Shown here: piece by piece, positions 26,100 through 35,517 of the stretch
How positions within the stretch are numbered: the first letter of the stretch is position 1
Layout: each line of letters begins with the position of its first letter
NCBI GenBank assembly: GCA_919901925.1
Contig: CAKKQA010000102.1
Location: 1 to 35,517, forward strand
Source: Omnitrophica bacterium GWA2_41_15
Lineage (GTDB): Bacteria > Omnitrophota > Gorgyraeia > Gygaellales > UBA12090
DNA length: 35,517 nucleotides
Direction of reading: 5' to 3'
Program-made: the position numbers and the translations under genes
Notes under the pieces: generated by a model
Told to the model about the DNA's origin: nothing
Seen by the model: the letters and a program-made list of their open reading frames with translations, nothing else
The model's database searches: none

Positions 26100-26686
26100 T
26101 TTTTCAGTATAAATATTGCCTGTTCCGCGAAAAAGTTAGGGAAGAGAGCGATTTTGCTATCATCGGTAAAACCGATAAAATTCTTTATGGCGATACTCTC
26201 GCTTTTACAAAAATCCGTAAAATCTTTTATGGTGAAATAATGCAGGTTCGGAGTAACATCCCAGCGGTAAGGAAGCGCCTTGGTAAGAGGCGTCCTGCCG
26301 CGAATACCTAATGAATATCTTACTGAATAAAAAGCAAAATTAGGAAATGATACAATGGCTGTCTTTCCCACGCGCAGCGCCTCTCTAATTACTTCTTTTG
26401 GTTTTTTTGTCTGCTGTAAGGTGAAATTCAAGATTACATAATCGAAAAAACTATCAGGGAAATCTGAAAGCCCGTTGTTTATATCGGAATGCTCGACGGT
26501 AACTCCTTTGGAGACGCACTTATAAACCATCTTCTCGTCTTTTTCAATGCCTGTGCCCCGCACGCTTCTATTTTCCCTAAGCAGGCGCAAAAGCTCCCCG
26601 TCTCCACAGCCTAAATCAAGGACCTTGGAATCTTTCTCGATAGTATCGAGAATCAATTTGTAATCAAGCCTGACTGTCTCTTGCAT
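26096..26686 (-). CDS. metW: MetW-like methyltransferase-fold protein
   Basis: LDYKLILDTIEKDSKVLDLGCGDGELLRLL..., LQQTKKPKEVIREALRVGKTAIVSFPNFA; adjacent to metX. Confidence 0.88.
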   Translation of the reverse strand: MQETVRLDYKLILDTIEKDSKVLDLGCGDGELLRLLRENRSVRGTGIEKDEKMVYKCVSKGVTVEHSDINNGLSDFPDSFFDYVILNFTLQQTKKPKEVIREALRVGKTAIVSFPNFAFYSVRYSLGIRGRTPLTKALPYRWDVTPNLHYFTIKDFTDFCKSESIAIKNFIGFTDDSKIALFPNFFAEQAIFILKK

Positions 26687-26728
26687 TTTTTATTTTCCTG
26701 AAAAATGTGTTTTAATTATCCAAAACAA

Positions 26729-26836
26729 CGTCATTGCGAGGAACCTTCGCTTGACATGCCGGTGACGAAACAATCTCGCTTTTTAAAACGTGATTGCTTC
26801 GTCGCTTCATTTCAACGACAGCTCCTCGCAATGACA
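26729..26836. repeat. Family A palindromic repeat, copy A7
   Basis: CGTCATTGCGAGGAACCTTCGCTTGACATGCCGGTGACGAAACAATC...GATTGCTTCGTCG...AGCTCCTCGCAATGACA. Confidence 0.9.
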
Positions 26837-26849
26837 CGGTTATTCAAGC

Positions 26850-27992
26850 TTAACGCGATTTATTATACGCGTTGTTTAAGAAATGGCCGATAAGCTGTTT
26901 TTGCTCTTCGCTTTCGATTAAAAAGGCATCGTGGCCAAATGTGGAAGAAACCTCACAATAACTCACATTAACCCAGGCGTATTTAAGTATCTTCACAATC
27001 TCCTTAGACTGATACGGCGGATAAAGCCAGTCATGAGAAAACGAAACAACCAGAAATTTCGTTTTAATCTTGGCGAAATGCCTGATTAAATCCTTATTCT
27101 CTCCCAAATTGAAATAATCGACCGCCTTGGTAATGTACAAATACGAATTAGCGTCGAACCTCTGGACAAAACTTTCTCCTCGGTATTTCAGGTATTTTTC
27201 CACCTCAAACTCGGGATCAAGGTCATATCCGTGCTTTCCGTTGTTGCGTATCCTACGGCCGAACTTTTCTTTCATCGAGTCGTCGCTCATATAAGTGATG
27301 TGGCCGATCATCCGGGCTAAAGCAAGGCCATTAGACGGATTTTTCTTACCGTAGTAATTTCCACCCTGCCAGTCAGGGTCGGAAATTATCGCGCGCCTGC
27401 CGACTTTGTTAAAAGCAATCTGTTGAGGGGTATGTGTCAAAGTAGTAGCAATGGGTATCGCGGTAAAAACTTTTTCCGGATAAGAATATGCCCACTGCAA
27501 AACCTGCATTCCGCCCATTGAGCCGCCCACCACGCAAAAAATCTTTTCCACGCCCAGAGAATCAATCAACCTCTTCTGGGCTTCGACCATATCGGATATA
27601 GTCACAACCGGAAAATCTATTCCATAAGGCGAGCCCGTCTTAAGATTTATTGACCCCGGGCCGCTTGAACCTTTGCATCCGCCGATAACATTGGCACAAA
27701 CCACAAAATACTTGTTCGTGTCAAAGGGCCTTCCCGGGCCAACCATGAATTCCCACCAGCCAAGCTCACCTAAATCTTTAGACACTCCGGCGGCATGGGC
27801 GTCCGCGCTTAAGGCATGACAGACGAGAATAACATTATCTTTGGCGCTGTTTAACGTGCCATAAGTCTCATAAGCTATCCTTACGGGCGAAAGTGTCTCG
27901 CCGCTTTCCAGTTTTAGAGAATCAAAGTCAAAAAACTTTGTCTCTACCACGCCCAAAGGGCTGTCTGATTTTTTAGGAATGTATTCTGACAT
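26850..27992 (-). CDS. metX: Homoserine O-acetyltransferase
   Basis: [27 protein letters not shown] (nucleophile elbow), FGHDAFLIE. Confidence 0.92.
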   Translation of the reverse strand: MSEYIPKKSDSPLGVVETKFFDFDSLKLESGETLSPVRIAYETYGTLNSAKDNVILVCHALSADAHAAGVSKDLGELGWWEFMVGPGRPFDTNKYFVVCANVIGGCKGSSGPGSINLKTGSPYGIDFPVVTISDMVEAQKRLIDSLGVEKIFCVVGGSMGGMQVLQWAYSYPEKVFTAIPIATTLTHTPQQIAFNKVGRRAIISDPDWQGGNYYGKKNPSNGLALARMIGHITYMSDDSMKEKFGRRIRNNGKHGYDLDPEFEVEKYLKYRGESFVQRFDANSYLYITKAVDYFNLGENKDLIRHFAKIKTKFLVVSFSHDWLYPPYQSKEIVKILKYAWVNVSYCEVSSTFGHDAFLIESEEQKQLIGHFLNNAYNKSR

Positions 27993-28017
27993 AATTCATC
28001 CAGTTTTTCTCCTCTGC

Positions 28018-28206
28018 GTCATTGCGAGGAGCTTCCCCCCGTGTCATTGCGAGGAGCTATTGTCAGCTTCCAGCGACGAAGCAATCACGTTTTTTCCGCC
28101 TACGTGCTTCGCACTACGGCGGATCCGCCGTAGCAAGAATTGCGAAGGCGGAAAAGCGGGATTGCTTCGTCACCTATATGCCAAGTAAGGGTTCCTCGCA
28201 ATGACG
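28018..28206. repeat. Family A repeat A8 with duplicated left end and inner family C hairpin
   Basis: GTCATTGCGAGGAGCTTCCCCCCGTGTCATTGCGAGGAGC...; inner CCGCCTACGTGCTTCGCACTACGGCGGATCCGCCGTAGCAAGAATTGCGAAGGCGG. Confidence 0.88.
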
Positions 28207-28211
28207 GAATA

Positions 28212-29507
<1,296 letters not shown>

Positions 29508-29545
29508 TCATGTAGAGAACAGGCATGAGCTGTTCCCTGCGCCAG

Positions 29546-30481
29546 TTATTTTAAATATTCCTGAAACAACCAGGTTGATAAATATCTCTCGCCTGTGTCA
29601 GGCAGGATAACCACAATAAGTTTACCCGCGTTTTCCGGACGCTTCCCTACTTCCAAAGCCGCCCACATCGCCGCCCCTGAAGAAATACCGGCTAATATCC
29701 CCTCGTCTTTAGCCAGGCGCTTTGCAATCTCACCGGCATCTTCGTTAGAAACCTGAATTATTTCATCCACCAAATCCTTTTTATACACTTCGGGAACAAA
29801 CCCCGCTCCTATACCTTGAATCTTGTGCAGCCCCGGTTTACCTCCGGACAACACCGGCGAATCTTTAGGCTCAACAGCAATTGCTTTAAACGCAGGCTTT
29901 TTCTTTTTTAAAGCCTCGGAAATTCCGGTTATGGTCCCGCCGGTGCCTACCCCTGAAATCAATATATCAACTTTCCCGTCAGTATCATTCCATATTTCTT
30001 CGGCGGTTGTCCTGCGGTGAATATCGGGATTAGCTTCATTGCGAAATTGCTGGAGGATAAAACTTTTAGGATATTCTCTAGCCAGTTGTTCTGCTTTTTG
30101 CACCGCGCCGGTCATCCCCTTTACTCCTTCAGTAAGAACAACTTCCGCTCCAAAAATACGCAGAAGCGCACGCCTTTCCAAACTCATTGTGTCCGGCATA
30201 GTCAGAATCAACTTATATCCTTTTGCCGCGCAAACAAAAGCAAGAGCAATTCCAGTATTTCCCGAAGTCGGTTCAATAATAACCGTATCTTTGCCAATCT
30301 GTCCTTGGCGTTCTGCAGCCTCTATCATCGCCACGCCGATTCTGTCTTTGACGCTGGAAAGAGGATTGAAACTTTCCAACTTAACAACAATCTGCGCTTT
30401 TGAACCTTCAGATAGCCTGTTGATTTTTACCAAAGGCGTATTACCTACAGTCTTAGTTATATCGTCGTATATTTTTGCCAT
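29546..30481 (-). CDS. cysK: Cysteine synthase A
   Basis: [55 protein letters not shown]. Confidence 0.95.
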   Translation of the reverse strand: MAKIYDDITKTVGNTPLVKINRLSEGSKAQIVVKLESFNPLSSVKDRIGVAMIEAAERQGQIGKDTVIIEPTSGNTGIALAFVCAAKGYKLILTMPDTMSLERRALLRIFGAEVVLTEGVKGMTGAVQKAEQLAREYPKSFILQQFRNEANPDIHRRTTAEEIWNDTDGKVDILISGVGTGGTITGISEALKKKKPAFKAIAVEPKDSPVLSGGKPGLHKIQGIGAGFVPEVYKKDLVDEIIQVSNEDAGEIAKRLAKDEGILAGISSGAAMWAALEVGKRPENAGKLIVVILPDTGERYLSTWLFQEYLK

Positions 30482-30522
30482 TTAATCAGCTCCCTTCTAA
30501 TTCAATATACCTTATCTACAAT

Positions 30523-30568
30523 CTCTACCAATTTAGTAGAGTATATCCCGGCTTTTTGCTTTTGTCAA
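30523..30568 (-). promoter_or_regulatory. cysK-operon promoter with overlapping inverted-repeat operator
   Basis: Minus strand TTGACA (30568..30563) - 17 nt - TATACT (30545..30540) followed by CTCTAC-N7-GTAGAG (30523-30541). Confidence 0.7.
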
Positions 30569-30758
30569 GTTTTTTTAGCATTGACACCACACAACAACAC
30601 AACAAAACTTGTTTTGCCTTTAGAAGATTACTATGATAATATTTCGGGGAGTTTTGCTAATGCGCCTCTTAAAAGAAGCTTTTATCTTTTAGGAATTCTA
30701 TCAGTCTGGAATGCATGGTTCCATTTTACATATATTTATGGAGTTGTTAATATAAATC

Positions 30759-33700
30759 TTAATGTATTGATTTTGGCTCATTGGACAAACAAGAGATATT
30801 GATTAAGCTAAGCTTCAGTTCATCGGCGGTCTTTTCGGAATCAACCAATACCAGAATATCCCTCAATTCTGTATCGCCGGGCAAGTCTCGGTCCTCTTCT
30901 ATTCTCATAATATTGGCGATACAGCCTAAAATACTGTCCATCTGCTGGTCTAAGACGCCTCTCTGGCAAGAGGCAAACACGTATTCCTTAATGCGCTCGT
31001 TAGAGGGCGTAATCCCGGCGCTAAGCATCTTCTGAATCTCCTGCCATTCAGCGGCAAGGTTAAAAGTTTTTGTAGAAGCTGTACGTCTGTAGGGGCCGGA
31101 TTTATCCGGCCCGTTTGTTTCGGGCGCGATAAATCGCGCCCCTACATTTCGTGCCAAACCCGCCTGCGCCGCAATCGGCAAGGCGCGTAAATCGATTCCA
31201 CCTTTGTTATGTATTGGCGAAGAGGCCTGCGTCTCTTTAACCGCAGGCGGCGAGGCAGGGCCCTGCTCCAAAGTTTTTGAATCACCGATTATTTGAATCA
31301 GGCCGCCTGTGCGTTTAAATTTAAAAACAGGGCCTATTCGCGGGACAACAACTGAATCCTGTCTTTGTATAGTAACCGGAAGACTTGACGAATCTACAGC
31401 AGGAAGAATATGCTCTCTTAAGAAATTAATCCTGCCCCTAAGCCCATCTTTATCTAAAATCTTTTCATTGAGAAGCGCGGCAGTCAGGCTATCGCAGAAA
31501 TCTTCATCCGGATCGGAACTCGCATAACTAGATACAACCGCGCCGTCATTCTCATAATTACTTGTAGCTCCTCCTTTTAACTGCCTGGCTTTATTCAGAA
31601 AACGCCAGCCAAACTTTTCTGCCCAAGCGTTATGCAAACTATCTTTACCAATAACTATACCCGTAAGGCTGTGCGCTAGCTCATGTATGATTGTTCCATC
31701 AAGATTATTGATACCTTCCATTTCATGAAAATATAGAGGCCTAAAAGCATTAAGATACAAAGTTATTGCTTTACTCGAGCCTGCGCCATAGCCATTTAGT
31801 TTTTCGCCTGATTTAATGTTTACCTTATCATCGTTATCAATAAGAATATACCTTACGTTTTCTAAAGCCTTTCCATCAGCGATTACCGCAAATTTCCCCA
31901 AAGCATTAACAATACTCTTAAGTTCATCCCCTGTAAGAGCTTTATCCCTCCAGCTATATATATCTATAGCCCTATCGCCTATCTTTATCGTTATTTGCTC
32001 GCTAGGAACACCTTTCTGCCCATAATTATCCTGGAGCCACCAGTTTTTTCCCTTAAGCTCCCAATCTTCTATAAAATGCCTAATGTCTTCTATTGAACCA
32101 TCAGAGCCGTAATGGACCGCGATAGCCTCTTCATAACCCACATCGCCTTCGCGCAATTCTTGAAGCTTAATCTCCTCCATCTTTTGCATCGTCGGCGACG
32201 AGGCCGCTTCTTTTAAAAGCCAAGTAGGCGCTATTTCCCACTCTACTAACTTTTGAACAAACTCTTCTTTAACACCTTTTCTAAGACCTTCAAAATTTCT
32301 TATACGGCTAGTAATAAGCCTATCTATTTCGCATGCAAAAAATTCCGAAATCACATCCACACTATCCCTTCCAACAACTATTCCCAATCTTTTTAAAATA
32401 CCTTCCAATTGCTCTTTTTCGTTTATTTCAGCATACGCTCTAATCTTATCGCGTATACCTATCGGTAAATTATAATAAAAGTGATGGCCAAATTCGTGAG
32501 CAAAAGAGGTTGCCCCGCCAACTATACCTCCGAATGAAGGCAGATAAGCCCCTCCGACCCAAAATCTCCCGTCCATTATTTTTATATCTTTTGAAAAGCA
32601 TAAACCCGCTGAAAAAGCCGTTGTTAATAGCCATGCAAAATAATCAGAATGTTTTTCTAACCCATTGGCTATTCCTAAATTAAACGATTGTTCAAAAATA
32701 AAATGTGGTTTTTTGCCTTTGTCATCCTTATCTTTAATAGAAACCATTATACTGTTAATTTTTTCTATTAATTGCGGAAGGGCATAGCGAGATAAAAATT
32801 GGTCGTTAAATGGAAGGGCAGATAGATTAACAAAATAAATTCCTTCCCCACCCATCCCCCGTCCGAGATTATCATCGGCTACTCTGCCTCTGCGAGAATC
32901 TACGCCTGCTGTTGCTAACCAAATTTCTTTTATTGTATTTTTCTCTATTTTTAATAAAAATAACGGTTTATCTTTCCAACTTCTCCTTTCACCATATGAG
33001 CCTCCTTTTATTAAGGTGGGTTCCGTTGTATATGGTTGAACCAAAAGATACTCAACGCCCTTTCCGTCTTCTCCCTCTACAGCCTTCTCTACGGTAGCCA
33101 TAAAATAGTCATAGGTTAAATCTTTGCCTAAAAGATAAATCAATAATTCAGTTGCTTTTTTAACGTCTTGATCTCTAATTTTTACATATCCCTGAAGCCT
33201 CTGAACTGCTGATAAAGGCGATGAAGAGGCCGGATTCGCCATTTTTAAATCAGAAAGATTGAATTGTAATCCACGAGCACTGAATAATTCAATAATCTCC
33301 TCCTCGCTAAGACGCTCCCTGTTCTTTAGCTTTTTTAAAAGCTGATTATCAGCAGTAAGCGGCCTGGCAGGGATTAAAGCTCCCGAAGCGCTGCGTCTAA
33401 AAACTACCGGGACAATCTGAAATCCCATTGTATTCACATAAAAGCTTGCCGCGGGGCCAAAAGAATAATATTCCGGAAAATTGTTATACTTTAGGATTTC
33501 CCGCGCTCTTAGCGGTAACGGCAAACCGCTCCTTATCGCACTGATAAACCCGGAAGCCGCGGCATCCCAACCAGGCCGCCCGCCATAATAAGCCCTTGCG
33601 CGCTTTGCCAATTGATCCTCGCTGATAACTTGATCCGGAGGCACAAGCACTGTCTTTATATTTTTACCCTCGCCTTTCAATACAGACTTTAACTGCTCCA

Positions 33701-35498
33701 TCCTTTCCCGATAAATATCTCCCCAATATCCTGCCATACCGGCAGATTTCTCAAAACTCTGAAATCGCAATATTGCGTTTTCCTGCATTAAAGTAACAAT
33801 GCCATATCCGACAATTTCGTTTTGTCTGATAAATATTTCAATGTATCTATTATCACCCATTGGAAAAAGATGCCAGCCCAAGTCACTGATATTAGCGGAA
33901 GCGATCATATACGGGCCAATTTCATCCACGCCTTGAAAAGTAGAATTACGTTCTCTAAGCATAGACTTAAAATGTTCCACCATCGGATTAGAAGCCGGCG
34001 ACGAGGCCGCTGGCCCTGCCGGCGAGGATGCCCGTTCGGCACGCTGTGCTTGTTCAGGGCTTTCGCCCACCCCAGGCGCAACCAGTGCATGCGGCACGGC
34101 TTCCGAAACGAAACCCTTCCTGCATATATTTTTTATTTCTTCAAGTATACGCGCGCGTTCTTTGATACTATCGCGAATATCAGAAGGGATCATACCCTTT
34201 CCTGCATTACTTTCCACTCCAAAACTGTTTAGCGGTTTGCCATTAAACAAATAGTTTCTAACGTCTTCTGTAAAATATTCGTAATATATATTTACCATAC
34301 CAGTTATTCCTTTGGAACGCGTCTTAGGGCCGAACCGCTTGTAGACAAAATGTTCATAGTACCTATCTATATCTGGGCGTAATATTTTAAGCCTATCAGT
34401 AACAAGATGACATAACTCATGAGTAAATACTTCCTCCATATAATTAGATGCAACATCAGATACTTTTTCTCCTGAATAAGTGCCGTATGTATTACTGCCG
34501 TTTATATCACCTTCTTCTATAATAATTGTATCACCGCCTCTAACTGTTGATGGCATCTTATTACCTAAAACAAATTCTATACTTTTAACCAACAAAATGA
34601 GACGCGGATATCTTCTCTTAACCATAACTAACGTATCGTATAGCTGTCTAACGTATATCCTATAATTGGGAATGTTGTGAAGATTAACGATTTGCATCTG
34701 AGGAAAATCTCTATGAAGTTTTTCAATGTATTTTTCTGTATTTTTTTCCGCTGTACGCCTTATTGACGGCGTTGTTATAGTTTGCGAACCACTGTCTTTT
34801 GCAACTATAACATTGCTATGTTTCGGCAAATACATAACAGTATTTACAACAGCCAGCTGCATCCCTACGATACTTAACAATGAACCCAGTATTAAAATAA
34901 TAAATGATCTAGTTATTAAGGAAGTCCTTCCTGCCGCTTTAGCGACAACTAAACTAATGCCGGCTGTTCTAATGGTAGGATTTTGCGCCTTTCTGCTTAA
35001 ATCAATAGGCGATAATCCGCCACCTACAGGAGACTGTCCCAGCATATTGACATTTTCCTTTGTTGGGACCATCTCCGGAGGCAAACCTTTGACTAGCGAA
35101 GAGGCGCCTGCTTTTAGGCCTTCGGCTGGTAAAGAGGAAGGAGCAAACGCCTCTCCAAAGTTTATGTTTACATCATCCGGGTTAATCGGACTACTGCCAG
35201 TGACTTCAACAGCTAGATTAACAGGCGAGGAAGACGGATTATGATTGGCATCTCCCCATACGGCAGTTACGGGGCCGGCTTGGACCGGGCTTGAGGCTTT
35301 CGGAGTTGACCATTGAGGAATATTAAAATTCATCCCTCCGCTAAAGTAGCTTCTGATGCTTTGGCCAAAGGCGCTATAAATAGGTTGTTTGATGTTGTAT
35401 TCGCCGTTTTTGAAGGATTTCTGGTATTCGTTGAAGTAAGTTGTCTTTGACCACGGAGTTTTGGAAGTGAGGTTAGTGAGGTTTCTTGAATTGATCAA
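30759..35498 (-). CDS. Giant multidomain membrane/secreted protein with three HExxH zinc-metallopeptidase-like modules and SSP linkers
   Basis: HELCH (34407-34421), HEFGHH (32481-32498), HELAH (31671-31685); TM segment SFIILILGSLLSIVGMQLAVVNTVMY; linkers ASSP, SSSP, AASSP. TTG start with GGGAGG upstream. Confidence 0.75.
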   Translation of the reverse strand: MINSRNLTNLTSKTPWSKTTYFNEYQKSFKNGEYNIKQPIYSAFGQSIRSYFSGGMNFNIPQWSTPKASSPVQAGPVTAVWGDANHNPSSSPVNLAVEVTGSSPINPDDVNINFGEAFAPSSLPAEGLKAGASSLVKGLPPEMVPTKENVNMLGQSPVGGGLSPIDLSRKAQNPTIRTAGISLVVAKAAGRTSLITRSFIILILGSLLSIVGMQLAVVNTVMYLPKHSNVIVAKDSGSQTITTPSIRRTAEKNTEKYIEKLHRDFPQMQIVNLHNIPNYRIYVRQLYDTLVMVKRRYPRLILLVKSIEFVLGNKMPSTVRGGDTIIIEEGDINGSNTYGTYSGEKVSDVASNYMEEVFTHELCHLVTDRLKILRPDIDRYYEHFVYKRFGPKTRSKGITGMVNIYYEYFTEDVRNYLFNGKPLNSFGVESNAGKGMIPSDIRDSIKERARILEEIKNICRKGFVSEAVPHALVAPGVGESPEQAQRAERASSPAGPAASSPASNPMVEHFKSMLRERNSTFQGVDEIGPYMIASANISDLGWHLFPMGDNRYIEIFIRQNEIVGYGIVTLMQENAILRFQSFEKSAGMAGYWGDIYRERMEQLKSVLKGEGKNIKTVLVPPDQVISEDQLAKRARAYYGGRPGWDAAASGFISAIRSGLPLPLRAREILKYNNFPEYYSFGPAASFYVNTMGFQIVPVVFRRSASGALIPARPLTADNQLLKKLKNRERLSEEEIIELFSARGLQFNLSDLKMANPASSSPLSAVQRLQGYVKIRDQDVKKATELLIYLLGKDLTYDYFMATVEKAVEGEDGKGVEYLLVQPYTTEPTLIKGGSYGERRSWKDKPLFLLKIEKNTIKEIWLATAGVDSRRGRVADDNLGRGMGGEGIYFVNLSALPFNDQFLSRYALPQLIEKINSIMVSIKDKDDKGKKPHFIFEQSFNLGIANGLEKHSDYFAWLLTTAFSAGLCFSKDIKIMDGRFWVGGAYLPSFGGIVGGATSFAHEFGHHFYYNLPIGIRDKIRAYAEINEKEQLEGILKRLGIVVGRDSVDVISEFFACEIDRLITSRIRNFEGLRKGVKEEFVQKLVEWEIAPTWLLKEAASSPTMQKMEEIKLQELREGDVGYEEAIAVHYGSDGSIEDIRHFIEDWELKGKNWWLQDNYGQKGVPSEQITIKIGDRAIDIYSWRDKALTGDELKSIVNALGKFAVIADGKALENVRYILIDNDDKVNIKSGEKLNGYGAGSSKAITLYLNAFRPLYFHEMEGINNLDGTIIHELAHSLTGIVIGKDSLHNAWAEKFGWRFLNKARQLKGGATSNYENDGAVVSSYASSDPDEDFCDSLTAALLNEKILDKDGLRGRINFLREHILPAVDSSSLPVTIQRQDSVVVPRIGPVFKFKRTGGLIQIIGDSKTLEQGPASPPAVKETQASSPIHNKGGIDLRALPIAAQAGLARNVGARFIAPETNGPDKSGPYRRTASTKTFNLAAEWQEIQKMLSAGITPSNERIKEYVFASCQRGVLDQQMDSILGCIANIMRIEEDRDLPGDTELRDILVLVDSEKTADELKLSLINISCLSNEPKSIH
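31080..31146. repeat. Family B two-hairpin repeat inside the giant ORF, copy B5
   Basis: TGTACGTCTGTAGGGGCCGGATTTATCCGGCCCGTTTGTTTCGGGCGCGATAAATCGCGCCCCTACA, near-identical to 24048-24115. Confidence 0.93.
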
Positions 35499-35517
35499 TT
35501 TAGAAATTGCCTCCCTG

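Noticed and set aside
26705-26893. Plus-strand ORF across repeat A7
   Set aside because: Translation of the palindromic repeat (HCEEPSL...KQSRF...LLAMT); typical repeat artefact.
30581-30802. 73-aa plus-strand ORF with a hydrophobic stretch between cysK and the giant ORF
   Set aside because: No recognised family, no clear SD, overlaps the giant ORF end; could be a gene remnant but I cannot support it.
33905-34232. Antisense ORFs in the giant gene (RRRGRWPCRRGCPF...)
   Set aside because: Reading of the GC-rich SSP linker DNA in another frame; no signature.

Overview
The window is a dense bacterial chromosomal segment with essentially all genes on the minus strand. The taxon looks Omnitrophota-like because of the recurrent (A)SSP linker style in the giant ORF; this is inference only. 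Main blocks, right to left in transcription order: (1) a 1579-aa secreted or membrane protein with three separate HExxH zinc-peptidase motifs joined by SSP linkers; (2) a cysK-metY-metX-metW-rrf2 Met/Cys operon; (3) housekeeping genes (RlmB-like methyltransferase, HD, DUF362/ferredoxin, nucleoside phosphorylase, SPL-like radical SAM, NifU, rubrerythrin, MazG, MFS); (4) an AbrB-type antitoxin whose overlapping RelE/ParE-like toxin gene has an in-frame stop; (5) a c-di-GMP-I riboswitch plus terminator in front of a TIGR04073-like gene; (6) a TPP riboswitch, apparently invaded by hairpin sequence, in front of thiS-thiG-thiH-thiF; (7) an rrf2-cysH-DUF2292-porin-pstSCAB-like-DUF1573-ThiS-like-MetY-ThiF-JAMM-sulfite reductase-fur block. 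The end of block 7 matches the protein-thiocarboxylate (HcyS/HcyF/HcyD/MetY/Sir) homocysteine pathway, with a carrier protein ending in GGGV rather than GG. Several families of palindromic repeats sit at gene junctions, nest in one another, supply stop codons or C-terminal codons, and in one case encode about 23 in-frame residues of the giant protein. No CRISPR array, tRNA, rRNA or transposase gene was seen.
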